From assembly GCA_020543525.1 (NCBI GenBank), contig JAHYIO010000003.1, positions 1,922,001 to 1,986,000 of the forward strand: DNA of 64,000 nt, given 5' to 3'. Below, one piece after another: positions 34,205 through 45,282 of this stretch; position 1 is the first letter of the stretch; each line of letters opens with the position of its first letter. Both the position numbers and the translations under genes were made by a program. The DNA is from Coriolopsis trogii. Taxonomy: Eukaryota; Basidiomycota; Agaricomycetes; Polyporales; Polyporaceae. The notes beneath the pieces are model-generated. The model saw nothing but the letters and a program-made list of their open reading frames with translations, made no database searches and was not told the origin of the DNA.

Positions 34205-35810
34205 CTACCATCCACGGTTTGCGAGCTTGCCGCCCTTCATATCGTCGGTGCTGGTGAACCCAATGCGCATGAGGGACTCGCTGTTTATAATGACACTAAT
34301 ATACTCACATGGTAAGGCCAACCATGGCAGGTCCAAGGTCTTCCGAGATCTTGCAACGAGAATGTTTAATTGGGAAGACTCATCAACTGTGACGACAACA
34401 TACCTCGGCCAGGATTTTGGGGTTGTTGAAGTGGGTCACCTAATACGGCGCTCGGTCAGTATGCCACCCGATGTCAGCTTTACGGCACACATACCGCCTG
34501 CACGATCGCACGCGCACGCTTCGCAGGGTTGTCGGACTAGAAGTCAATAGCTTCAGATGAGTTGCCCCCGAATCAACTCAATCTGGCACATACGTGGAAG
34601 ATGCCTGAGCCAACGAAGACTGCAGATAAAGTGTCAGCATAAGGCTAAGGCGTTAGGATGGATGATGAATGTACATACCACCATCACATCCAAGTTGCAT
34701 CATGAGAGCGGCGTCCGCTGTTGGACAAATAAATGGATACTGGCGCTCATGTGGAACAAAGGGTGCATAAACGGCATACCTGGGGTAGCGATACCACCAG
34801 CAGCAAAGTTGACCACGGGCAGACGCTTTAACCGTGCAGTCTCTTTGAGAAGGTGGTACGGCGCCTGGATTTCCTTTGCGTACGTGTAGAGCTCCTCTTC
34901 GCTCATGACGCTCGCCTTGCGAATTTCGCTCATGACCGACCGTTGGTGCCTCACCGCCTCGACAACATTGCCGGTGCCCGCTTCGCCCTTCGTGCGGATG
35001 AAGGCTGCCCCTTCCGAGATGCGGCGGAGCGCCTCGCCGAGGTTGCGCGCACCGCACACGAATGGCACCTTGAATGCATGCTTATTGATGTGGTGCTCCT
35101 CGTCCGCCGGCGTCAGAACCTCGGATTCGTCAATGTAATCGATGCCGATAGCTTGAAGTATCTGGCATGCGCCGCGAACGCAGAGGAGAGGCGTGTCAAA
35201 ACTCAGAATGCGGGACTATATGCCTGGGAAACGAACCTGGGCCTCGACAAAGTGTCCTATCCGCACCTTGGCCATCACTGGGATAGTAACGGCATCGACG
35301 ATCGCTTTGATCATGTGTGGGTCGCTCTGCGATAGCTTGTTTGAACGCGTGCACGGGATAGAGCAAGCACCTTACCATTCGCGCGACGCCTCCCGCTGCG
35401 CGGATGTCCGCAGGGACACGTTCGAGGGCCATGACGGCGCAAGCACCGGCCTCTTCGGCTATGCGAGCCTGCTCGACGTTGATGACATCCATAATCACTC
35501 CGCCCTGAATGTATTGGTCGCGGAAACTCGTGAGCGAGACATGGGCACGGGAAGAGGCTTCCTGCGCTAACCTTCAGCATCTGCGCGAGCCCTGACTTGA
35601 CCTGGGCACGGAAGAAGGTTGATGCATGGCTTGCTTCGTGAGCTTCAAATGGACGAGACGCACCCCGAAGGTCCCCAAGCTTCCTCCTGCTCCTCCATCC
35701 TTGTCCTTCGAACGCGTGGGTGCGACAACAGGGGTCCCGGAGGGATTGCCGACCCCATGAGGAATGGGGGGCGTCGAGATCGGCGTCTGGCCTTGAATGG
35801 GAGTCGTCAT
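34205..35810 (-). CDS. SNZ1: pyridoxal 5'-phosphate synthase subunit PDX1/SNZ
   Basis: The synthase subunit of the deoxyxylulose-independent vitamin B6 pathway. It makes PLP from ribose 5-phosphate, glyceraldehyde 3-phosphate and ammonia supplied by PDX2/SNO. A variable N-terminus [20 protein letters not shown] leads to [14 protein letters not shown] and [20 protein letters not shown], with the substrate-binding Asp in IMDV. The first Schiff-base lysine is in [16 protein letters not shown], the second in [17 protein letters not shown]. Later segments are [70 protein letters not shown] and the end KLANRGW. About eight introns; stop at 34205-34207. The short C-terminal insert [17 protein letters not shown] replaces the usual shorter tail. 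All catalytic residues appear intact. The glutaminase partner is not in the window. Confidence 0.95.
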
Positions 35811-36162
35811 CGCTTGTGGTGGTGGTAGAAATAGAGAGCAAGAGGTGGGTGGCCGTCACACGATGAAAAAAGTGTGGCTGGGCTGAAGTCTTTGTGGCGG
35901 AAGAAAGAATGACTCCCACCGGGCACGGCAGTCGGCGACGGGGATGCTTTACGCCAAGGCACGTTCCGCAAGGCCGCCCGTTTCTTCCGTCCTTTCTCTT
36001 GACCCCCGCCATGATCGCCTTTCTTCCCCTATGCACGCCGATTGACTTGATCTGACTCACCTCTTTCGATCGTTGCTGTTCATCTATACCACACCATCGT
36101 GTAGTACGGCCCGGTCTTCCACGCGATGCGACTCGTTGAGCGTTGTAGGTAAAGATGACGAC

Positions 36163-36300
36163 ATGCTAGCGACTGCCGTACAGGATCAAGTCGTCGAGCG
36201 CACAGCGCGAGAGGACGTCATGGACATGGCCGAAACCTTGGTGAAGATGGATGCAGTCATCAAGGCGGAGCAACGACGGGCCCTTCTCCGGCGGTCATGA
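36163..36300 (+). CDS. possible 45-residue small protein
   Basis: An open frame MLATAVQDQVVERTAREDVM continues DMAETLVKMDAVIKAEQRRA and ends LLRRS before TGA. It is charged and would form one amphipathic helix. The frame is open 90 bases further upstream without another ATG, so a spliced 5' exon is possible. No family is recognised and it may be chance. Confidence 0.25.
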   Translation: MLATAVQDQVVERTAREDVMDMAETLVKMDAVIKAEQRRALLRRS

Positions 36301-36697
36301 GACACACGCTCCAGACAAGCTCTCCTCCTGCACGCTTGTGCATCTCTTCGAGAACTTCTCTTATGCTTGCGGTGCGACGATAGGTCCGGCTCCCAATTCT
36401 ATTATATTACGTTGTGCTCACATGTTGCTGTTGGATGCTTCAGAGCTCTTAAGCCGGGCGAGGTACACATCGTCTCTACCCCAAGTCCTAGCCATGCATT
36501 GGTCATGCTATGTTCGAAGTGTTCGTTCCAGTGTGTCTGTTCCGGTCCCGAGAGGCACGACCAACGGGACCTCCCGTCGCACTTCTTTACCTGAATGCCA
36601 TGCGCTCAGCTTGCTTCTCGGCGGTCCGTACATCGCCGCCATGCGCACCTCGCAACATGCAACGGCGAACGGAAAACCTATCCGAGGACTATCCGAC

Positions 36698-36703
36698 TAT
36701 ATA
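36698..36703 (+). promoter_or_regulatory. TATA-like element of the GH43 gene
   Basis: TATATA in CGACTATATACAGC, 85 bases before the ATG at 36783. Confidence 0.5.
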
Positions 36704-36782
36704 CAGCGGCCCGTGCCTTCCTCAGGACTGGTACATAAAGCCGTGGATCTCGCAACAAAGGGGAGAGTGATCCTCGGTCACC

Positions 36783-39055
36783 ATGTTCCCCGTCGCATGC
36801 CTCTTCTTCGCTGCGTTAGTTGCAGTCACCGTAGTCCGGGCAGAGACCGTCATTGTCCCGGGGGCTCGCTGGACGGACACAAGCGGCAACGCTATCCAGG
36901 CCCATGGCGCAGGTATCATCAAGGTACGTATTTCCGTTCATGCAAGCATTAGGGTGGTACACTTGAACATCTTTCTTCAGGTCGGAAACACCTTTTATTG
37001 GCTGGGAGAAGACAAGTCGCACAACAGCGCCTCGTTTAAGGCTGTCTCCTGCTACAGCGTACGTGTAGTCCACCTCGTACCAGTTGCCCACGTTGAATGT
37101 GACTGCTGTCCCTAGTCCACGGATCTGGTGAACTGGACTCGTCAGCAGGATGCCTTGACGCCTATCTCTGGGACCATGATCTCTAACACCAACATCGTTG
37201 AGCGGCCAAAAGGTCAGTGGATCTGACACATCCCGTCTCTAGTATCTTACCGTGATATATGCGCAGTCATCTTCAACAGCAAGGTGAAGTCAATCGCAAT
37301 TTGTGTCATTATATGCATACTCAAATCACAATGTATTGCAGAACCAAGAATATGTCATGTGGTTCCACTCCGATTCTTCGAAGTAAGTCCGGAGACTTCG
37401 ATTGTTTCATTCGCGATTACCCACTGAATCGACTGACGCGATGGACTTTCTCTGTAGCTACGGCGCGGCGATGGTTGGCGTGGCCACGGCGAAATCGCCC
37501 TGCGGCCCTTACACTTACAAGTCCAGCTTCAAGCCTCTTGGCGCAGACTCACGCGACGAAGGCTTGTTCCAGGACGGTACGTTGTCAACCTCATCGCGCG
37601 CGTCCATCGAGAAGTAACAAGGCTCTGCTCCCCCCCTCGGGCGTGCGCCCTGCAGATGACGGTACGTGCGCGTCCTTATACATATATATGCAGACGTTCA
37701 GATGCGTTTCGTATCATAGGCACTGCGTATCTCTTGTATGCCTCTGACAACAACCAGAACTTCAAGATCACACGTTTGGACGCCAACTACTACAATGTAA
37801 CAACCACCGCTAGCCAGCTGAACGGTGCGCGATGTCGAGCTCTCCCTACAGGGTCATTCACTGCCCGAGTCTGACATGTGTCGTGAATTGAAGGTGCAAC
37901 GCTGGAGGCGCCTGGTATCGTCAAGCGAAATGGCGTGTACTGGCTGATCGCATCCCACACCAGCGGTTGGGACCCGAACCCGAACAAGGCGTTCCAGGCG
38001 ACGGCGAGTATCTCTTGGCCGTGGAAGACGCGCTCTGTCCTGACACCTATCATGTCGTGACTGTTCAGTCTCTTTCTGGCCCGTGGTCCTCGCAAACCGA
38101 CATTACCACGGCCAGCACCCGCACCTGGTACTCGCAGAACGCGTACGACCTCCCACTTGGGTCGAACGCCATTTACATGGGCGACCGCTGGCGTTCAAGC
38201 CTGCTCGGCTCTAGCACTTACATCTGGTACCCCCTCGACTTCTCCAGCGGTTCCCCTCAAATTGTGCATGCTGACGTGTGGAGCGTCAATCTTTCCGCTG
38301 GTAAGTGGGCCCACCGATTGCTTGCCGTGCGCAGACCACGTTGCGCGATGCTCCTGGGGGAACCGTGCCGCTGCCCAGCGTAGGAGCGCTGAATGCCAAT
38401 GCTGAGTGTTGATTGTTGACATCAACGGCTCCATTCACCGCACGCAGGAACATGGTCCGTCGCGTCTGGCACGACTTACGAAGCTGAGAACGGGTCGCGC
38501 AGCGGTTCCTCCACTTCCATGTCCAGCTCCGGGTTCTCTGGCGGCAAGGGCGTCGGTTATCTTGGTGCGTGGCCGCACATTGCAATGCGAAACATGACCC
38601 GGGCGGCGCGTTCTGACATGTGGGTCGAACCCTCAACCTTACAGGAAATGGTGGCAGCGTCTCCCTGACTGTCCAAGGCAAGGGCACCGATCAGTGGGTC
38701 GCGGTCTACTTTGCAAACGGAGACTCGAGCTGGAGGAACAGCACAGTCAGGTGCGCCTTGCGCTTAACTCTCTCCACCGTATGCTTGCTGATGGCTATCA
38801 TACGACGGTCGATAGCGTGAACGGCGGCTCGCCCGTGTGGATTGACCAGCCCAGCAGCGGCGGCGGGAACGTGGTCATCAGCGTACCCGTGAAGCTGCAC
38901 CTCAACTCGGGCTCTAACACTATCACGTTCGGCTCTGGCCAGAGCAGTGAGTGCCTCCGAGTCCTCCCTCTACATGTTGCGCGATTGTGATCACTGATAC
39001 GTGGTTCGCATTCGCAGACTACGCTGCGGATCTCGACAAGATCATCGTCTTCTGA
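36783..39055 (+). CDS. secreted exo-beta-1,3-galactanase, GH43 with CBM35
   Basis: The signal peptide MFPVACLFFAALVAVTVVRA is followed by a five-bladed GH43 domain. Segments are GARWTDTSGNAIQAHGAGII, VGNTFYWLGEDKSHN, VERPKVIFNSKNQEYVMWFH, SRDEGLFQDDDGTAYLLYAS and NGATLEAPGIVKRNGVYWLI, then ASHTSGWDPNPNKAFQAT. The Glu in LEAPG is the likely acid. This set, with SQ in WYSQNAYDLP, is that of subfamily 24 exo-beta-1,3-galactanases, which use a Gln rather than an Asp base. A C-terminal CBM35 begins near TTYEAENGSRSGSSTSMSS (about 38470) and ends AADLDKIIVF. A 6-base exon at 37656-37661 supplies part of QDDDGT. The enzyme would cleave the galactan backbone of plant arabinogalactan proteins outside the cell. 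Confidence 0.9.
37656..37661 (+). other. 6-base internal exon of the GH43 gene
   Basis: ATGACG lies between CCTGCAG and GTACGT. Upstream exon ends GACG and downstream exon starts GCACTGCG, so the join reads GAC GAT GAC GGC ACT, giving DDDGT as expected for the family. Without it two Asp/Gly-loop residues are lost though the frame is kept. Confidence 0.8.
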
Positions 39056-41752
39056 GCGTCCGGACCGCTCTTCGTCGGATTCGCATGGGCCCGTCGTATC
39101 TTGTGCTTCAGTGGTTCCGGGACGACGAGGATCCCACTGTACTTCCAAGTTCTCGCACTTTCGGAAGACCCTGCGACCAATGAACTGTGCGTCTATTACT
39201 GTAACCGTGATGGATGTTCTCTGTCCATGCTCCACCGTGTGCATCGCGATACCGCCGCAATTTGAACGAGCTCTAACTCGCCCACGAGGAGGCGGCCCGT
39301 TCCCTCCCGTGTCCCTTTGGGTCCGGGACAGTTTCGCATGGTCGCGTATGTGTGCTCCCACCGGTTATGCGCGAGACCGCCCGCGAGCCGTCTCTCTCCG
39401 GCACCCACCAGGGGGCGAACGGACGAAACTGTACCATCGTCGGGGACGGTGAAAGGCGGATGAGCATCGCTACTGATCACGTCACCGTCCCGAGATATAA
39501 TGATAGGCAGACCAGCCTAGTGGTCTCCTGCGCGCGCGCACGCTCGCCGCCGTTGGCCACTTTGGTTGAACGTTCATACGTTCATGTCCATGGCCAATCG
39601 CAAGTTTTGATTGTGCACGTGAAGTTGCACCGATTGACGTCGCCTGAACGCCCTCGCCGTACACTTCGGTGTCCCGTACTGCGCCTTCGACCGGCTAGCG
39701 AGCGAGGATTGGCCGTGGTGGGCGGCGCGGGCGGGCGGGTTGATCGTGACCGCGGTACCTGTCAGTGCTTCGGAATCAGTGTCGGACGGAGTCAATCGCT
39801 TCGGCTCGACGATCGTGTGTTGTGCTGTACATACTGTAAAGCGGTCGGATGCGATCCTGGACGTACGAACGTTCTCGATGGAGGAAAAAGGTCGTTTAGC
39901 CATGTGTGCATACCGCTCGACTCGGAGCTCGGGAGGTACGGTCCTTCGTTGTACTTCGAAAAATGTTGAGCTGCCCAAGGTAACAAACGTCAAATGTTTG
40001 CCATGGTGGTCATGGCCGACCATTCGTTTGCGTAGGATGTGCTGTGCTGTGCGTATATACATGGTGAATAGCTGACGATCGCTTCCGAGAGTGCGCGTCG
40101 CATACTGCGCTGCCGCAACGTCGGCGGGCTATGTACCTCACGCGTCGCAACGACAGCGTTGCATAATTTCGTGCACAATATCGGAAGCCCAGGTCTTCAC
40201 GACCGACCTGGCACCGGTTACTAAACATGTTTCGTGCCACTGATGAGCCTGAGAATCCGGAACAGGGAGATGGATGAGAAGGAAGGAAGGGAGGATGGGA
40301 TAAGATGCGGGATTGCATTGGAGTCTCGCATCCATCACGATCACTGTAATTCGAGAACGAGCATACTCGCGATACGCATCACGGATGTTACAACAACGCA
40401 CCGCACAGCATCGCGGCCGTCTGTAGACACGGCACCTCCCGCTCGTCCTTTCGAGGCCGGCGTCGATGGAAAGCTGGTGTAGTGAGCCTCTGCTGCCGAG
40501 CGAGAGCCAGCTGATAGTCAACCACAAGCACTTGCAATAGGAGGCCTCTCAGCCTCGGCTTTCCGGAGCAACGCTAGCACGAGGTGCGAACGCTCCGTAC
40601 TGTCAAAACAGTGTGTCCAAGCCGCAGCAGAAACGCCAAATATCTGACATGTACGCGCCCCGAGCCGTTTGACTTGGTAGGTCCGCTATCACCTGCTCTG
40701 CAGGTGCATGATATGAGCCCCTTGGGCCTCGAGCCTAGCTACGCTTGGAGCCAGTTGGAACCCTTCCATGTATCCGGCGCGCCGAGAGCTCGAGTCGCAA
40801 ATGTCTCCTCCTAATCGGTGCCTGGCCCTAACAGTCATTTGAGTTGTGCCATCCTCCCGAACTCCCGGCGGATCCGGTCTACTCTCCTCTCGAGTCTCTT
40901 GGACTTCCGGGAGAGATACGTACGTATACAGAGAAAGCACGCGGGCCACTACTCTGGGCTGCCACTGGGCCGTACTTCATCCGGGGCAGCACTGGTACTA
41001 GTGGCGCGTCTGGTATGTTCGATTCGTGCTTGTGTAGATATGCCCGGATGGATGATCAGGCCATCAGGTCGCCCCCGGGCATCACAAGACAAAACGGAAG
41101 ATTCGAGGGACAGGAGTGTGTCAATATCGCCCGCGCCGCGCATATTTGTGGCAGCGGACAGATGATCGCACGTCTCGTCTCGCCTCGGATGCTGGAGCGC
41201 TCGATACTGGATACGAATGCGACACTGTCCCCGGGCGACTGAGCATTAGATGTGGGCGAGCGGCGACGTGTGTATCAGGATAAGGCAGATAAGAACAAGA
41301 ATGACAATGCGCGGAAGTCGCACATGTCATCTCCTCCGCGCCTTGTGTCACTCACCATTCAGATACGATGTGACATCAACAGGGCGTTCGAGGGGGGCAC
41401 CTCTTGCCTATGCGCCGTGGTGGCTGGTGCTCTCACTGCACTATCGCGTAGGTATGATAGGTTTCGGGGTTCCGTCATTTCTCGGAGTAAATGACTGCAA
41501 GATGACTGTATATGAGCGTCCTAGGCGGCCACATGCGCGTCTAGAACCCAACGAACGGAAAGGTCGGGTGATACAGGGGGGCTTCTGAATGCGCAGAAAA
41601 ATTGACAATCAGCAGCGCGCATTGACGCACGAGCATCCGACATCGGTGTGAGATGTTAGCAGCGCCGTGTTGGGTGGATCAGAGGAGGAGAGGAAGTTTG
41701 CCGGAGCTGGTTCGGAAGGCCGCGAGGCGTGAGCGAGTCAGGAGTTACGCAT
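39056..41752. other. 2.7 kb without a recognisable gene
   Basis: Moderately GC-rich, with many short overlapping open frames (the longest 39352-39969, +) but no family motif, no splice-consistent pattern and no repeat. It lies between the 3' ends of GH43 (+) and mL49 (-), so it is a convergent region much longer than the others here. Confidence 0.45.
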
Positions 41753-42403
41753 TCAGAAGCCCTTCTGGACGAGCCAGCGGAGGACGTCGTTCTTCCAGCG
41801 GCCGCCCGAGATGACGACGTGCTTTTGGTGCACGGTCTGGATGGCCAAGCGAGCGGCGTCGGAGGAGGTTGGTGGGAAGAGGGAGCGCGCGAGGTCGTCT
41901 GCGAGTGCCTGGTTTGTGATTGCGGGGAGGGAGAGGAGGAGAGAGTGATACGTGATCAGAATCGAAGCGTGATCAGTCGTGGCGGGTGATTGCCCAGAAC
42001 CGGGTTGACGTAGCGTTGGGTAGCAGCGAGGGACGGGAGAGCGACGAGCGTGGTGGCCCAGTGGACGCGTTGCGTACCAGAAGGCGCGGGGCGTGGAAGG
42101 AGAGAAGGCGCATAGAGTCAGTATGGGCACGCATGCAGACCTCAGGGGACGTCGCACCTGTACGTCGCCCTGGACGTTCCGGATGAGGACAAGATATCTC
42201 GTGCCGCCGTTGCGGATGTCGGTGTAGACGGGGATGGAGCCTTTCGAGTTTCGACGGACGCGATACGGCAGGGCAGGGGCGGTGGAGTGTTGTGCGGATA
42301 TCGGCGGAAGCGTGTCGGACGGAGCTGCGTGGGCGGTGGTGGCTAAGAACCGCGCTTGGCGAACAGGAACAGACACCAGAGGGCGGACGAGAGAGGAGAG
42401 CAT
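41753..42403 (-). CDS. mitochondrial large-subunit ribosomal protein mL49 (Img2)
   Basis: Two exons (42158-42403 and 41753-41908) give 133 residues. The start MLSSLVRPLVSVPVRQARFL is an Arg/Ser/Val-rich presequence without acids, fitting mitochondrial import. The mature part has LPYRVRRNSKGSIPVYTDIR, NGGTRYLVLIRNVQGDVQ, ALADDLARSLFPPTSSDAAR and QTVHQKHVVISGGRWKNDVL, ending RWLVQKGF. YRV-R...PVY, IRN-v-GD and the terminal W-x-x-x-V-x-x-[FW]L-x-x-[KR]GF are typical of the mL49 family. The intron (41909-42157, 249 bases, GTGCGA...AACCAG) is a multiple of three and has no stop in frame, so an unspliced transcript would still be open. Family lengths favour splicing. Confidence 0.85.
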   Translation of the reverse strand: MLSSLVRPLVSVPVRQARFLATTAHAAPSDTLPPISAQHSTAPALPYRVRRNSKGSIPVYTDIRNGGTRYLVLIRNVQGDVQVRRPLRSACVPILTLCAFSPSTPRAFWYATRPLGHHARRSPVPRCYPTLRQPGSGQSPATTDHASILITYHSLLLSLPAITNQALADDLARSLFPPTSSDAARLAIQTVHQKHVVISGGRWKNDVLRWLVQKGF

Positions 42404-42754
42404 GATGAGACGCGGCCGAGTCTGGCTGCGACGCGCGTGGATCACTGGTCAGAGCGGGGCGTTGGGAGGACGAGAAGAAACTGGAGCGGGCGACCTACGC
42501 GAAGAGGGCAGCAGCGCACAGCTGGCAGAGACGAATGGCAGGAGACGGTGGAGGAGAGAGTGACGGCGAGGACGCTGCGACACGACCGAGGTCACAGTCG
42601 GCCGTGAGAGAGCGCCGCAGCCGAGCCGACGCATTTCGCCTTGCCCTCGCACATCACCCACACCTGTCTCACCTGCACTCCCGCCGTTCCTGTGCAGACA
42701 GAAAGGCGACGTGCGGGCTCAACACACGCGCGAGAGGGCCGAGGGGTGTGCGGC

Positions 42755-42790
42755 GAGGGCGAGGGCGAGGGCGAGGGCGAGGGCGAGGGC
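42755..42790 (+). repeat. six exact GAGGGC hexamers
   Basis: Six uninterrupted copies of GAGGGC in a G-rich strand, followed by GGCGGGGGAG. Runs of three G at regular spacing could fold as a G-quadruplex. The repeat lies 263 bases before the ATG at 43053. Confidence 0.9.
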
Positions 42791-42976
42791 GGCGGGGGAG
42801 ACGGACGAACAGGGGCGGTGGATCTGGAGTGGATCTGGAGAACGAGGATGGATCGGGGAGGGATCTTGGGGGAGCCTTAGCGTGGCAGTGGAATGCTCAT
42901 CTGCGTCTCAAGCTCAGCCGCTCATCTTCTCTCCCGTTCCTTGTGCCCGGCTCCCGTCCTAGCTACCGTCCGTTTG

Positions 42977-42984
42977 AATATATA
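42977..42984 (+). promoter_or_regulatory. TATA-like element of the 43053 gene
   Basis: AATATATA in TTTGAATATATATCGC, about 70 bases before the ATG at 43053. Confidence 0.5.
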
Positions 42985-43052
42985 TCGCATCCGATGTCGC
43001 CATATATCTCCCCTCGCCCCCACACGCCCCCCTCGCCTCCTCCCCGCCCACC

Positions 43053-43819
43053 ATGAACGTCCCAGACGCTTCCTGTCTCTTTCTCTCTCGTCCCCACGAC
43101 AGGCACAGGGCCCCCTTCCTCCCCCCGCCACCCTCGACAATCGCCCACCACCGCTCCTCCTATCATCCGCCAGACTGGAGGCCGCAGCCCCCCCAATCCC
43201 ACCTCTTCGCAGGCCCACTCACCACCTCAAACTGGACAAACGCAGCTCCTCCCCAGCTGCCATCTCTCTGGCCTGCCGGCCCCCCAGATTTCCTCCTTCC
43301 ATTCCACTCCTACCAGACGAGGGACTATGATAGCGCATGTTGTCAGTTCTTTTTCATATCTACGTCATCTCCGCCTGCTCACCCGTCCCTCTCCGCTCCT
43401 ACGCAGACTCGGCTCTGCGCTCAGACACTTCCTCTGCCGTCTCACGCGACAGCGATCTGTCGCCATCTCCCGAAATTGCCCAAGTCGTCTGCAACGCACC
43501 CCTTGTCGCACCCAAACCACTTCCCTATCACTCTCCGACCTTTCTCCTCTACGACCTCCCGGACGAGGACGAGGACCTCTCGCACCCACCATACACCCAC
43601 CGCCCCCACAAGCGGAAACGGGCACGCGATGAAGATTCGGATTCCGAAGCGCAGCAGACATTCAATCCACAATCCGCCAAACGCCGCCTCATCGCCGAAG
43701 GCTCACAGCGTTGGTCCTCCTCTGCAGCGCAGTGGGCCAGCAGTGCAGCTCCTCCGGCTCCTCCACCCGTCCTTCGCCGCCCGCTCGTAGGCTCCTCGCG
43801 GCGTAATAGAATGTGTTAG
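43053..43819 (+). CDS. hypothetical Pro/Ser-rich protein with nuclear-type basic motif
   Basis: Two exons (43053-43341 and 43407-43819) join in phase through a GTCAGT...TACGCAG intron of 65 bases and give 233 residues. The ATG has a good context (CCCACCATGA). The N-terminal half is rich in Pro, His and Ser (STIAHHRSSYHPPDW, NWTNAAPPQLPSLWPAG). The second half contains SPSPEIAQVV, FLLYDLPDEDEDLSHPP and the basic run HRPHKRKRARDEDSDSE, which looks like a nuclear localisation signal. It ends SSRRNRMC. No known domain is visible. A second reading frame of exon 1 is also open, so the N-terminal assignment rests on the splice phase. Confidence 0.5.
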
Positions 43820-45250
43820 GCGGCTGCAGCTCGGCCATTCAGATTCAATTTCGGGCTCTCGGGGCGTCAGATGATTCGACTCGCTATCAATTGCTTTCGA
43901 TTTCCTTCGGACATAGTTTCCCCCACACTTTCCCTCTTCGCATCCCACATCCCGTAAACACTCCTTGCCCATCTCCCACATTGCCTCATTCTGCATTTTG
44001 CATTGTACATTACGCATATATTCGCATCCTCTACATTAGTTGCGCGCACCAACGGTCTTGTGCCCCCGAGGTTCCGGCCTCGGGGCCTTTGGCGAACGCA
44101 CTTGGCTCTCCTGTGACACACGAATGCCGGTTGGATCCCTGGAAACTGCGTACGTGAGTGTCCATCGTGGTTCGATGCATCCGGCTTCTCGCGCCTTCTC
44201 GCGCTGACTCTCTCTGACGCTCTGCCTCCGGCTTCCCCTCCAGCCCGATCTCGCGCATGACGCATATTCGCTCACCGGATTCGCATCGCCATCCCGAGTT
44301 GCTTGCCCATTACTAGTAGTACTCTACTGCGCGAGCGTGCTTCGAGTGCCAATTCCGGTGTCCCCACGCTGCACTGCTGCGGCTCATTTCAGCACGCACC
44401 GCCAGGCGTATCTGCCAGATGACATGGATGGTGTTACTCCATGGGGGCCAGGGCCGGCGCGCGTCCATCCAACTAACTTCCAGCCGTTCCATTCATAGCT
44501 CGTTCAGGCGGAACCGCGCCTTGTGGGCGATCAGCTCCGCAGACGCAGACATGCACGTACTATGTTCAGTCGTCCATTCTTTCCTTCCTCCGCCTTCCGT
44601 AGGGGCGATCTAGCTCCCCCCCTCTCTCTCTGACCGTCACTTCAGCTCTATCCTAATTTTTCTGGGCGGAGCGGTGCGGCATGGCGCGGTGCCTGTCCAC
44701 CCGAGTTGTTTGCATCCGGAATGCCCGATACGTGATACGCCAAGCAGGCTGCAAGTTCCCGCCGCTTCCGTCCCGCACTAGTAGCTAGGACTGACTTTCC
44801 ATCCCGAGTCCCTGATGAGCCTGCTGTACGGGTGACGGCAGCGTTCGTCGGCATAGGTCCCTGCGCACGACGCTCTGCTGCGTGCCCGACGTTTCGCACT
44901 TGCGACCGCGGGCAGCGAGCACCCTACGCAGAAGGATCATCAAGTCCCATATGCAGTTCGTCGTCGCTTAGCCTCACCAGACCGTCACAGGCGTCGGCAA
45001 CCGGCCGGCGTGGTTGGAACGGCGCGCGGATTATAGAACTGCGATGCGATTGAATGCTGTTAGTATTCAGTATAGGGCACAGTAGTGGACGCCAGTACTT
45101 TTGCGATCGCATGTACGTATACATCAGCAAGCCTGGTGCTTCTAATGAGCCCGCGTCAACGTCAATGGTCGTGGGCGTACGTTGGACGTTTCCATATCGT
45201 GCCAATGCCATGGCTATGGTTGCGTATTGCCGGCGCCATGCTCGAAGGTC

Positions 45251-45282
<32 letters not shown>

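Larger units (their letters stand above)
35811..36782. other. divergent intergenic region PDX1 / GH43
   Basis: About 970 bases between divergent starts. It contains one short open frame (36163-36300) listed separately and a TATA-like box for the GH43 gene. Large overlapping open frames on both strands are not supported by motifs. Confidence 0.45.
42404..43052. promoter_or_regulatory. divergent region mL49 / unknown Pro-Ser-rich gene
   Basis: About 650 bases between divergent starts. It contains a GAGGGC hexamer repeat and a TATA-like box. Large open frames across it are GC-bias artefacts. Confidence 0.5.

Noticed and set aside
35311..36060. 249-codon minus-strand open frame over the PDX1 5' part
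   Set aside because: Different frame from PDX1 exons, which carry the conserved residues; a shadow frame.
38615..38640. Another B-box-like sequence (GGGTTCGACCC, minus strand)
   Set aside because: It is the end of a GH43 intron; no A box or tRNA fold around it.
39352..39969. 205-codon plus-strand open frame after GH43
   Set aside because: No recognisable domain, overlaps equally long frames on the other strand; treated as chance.
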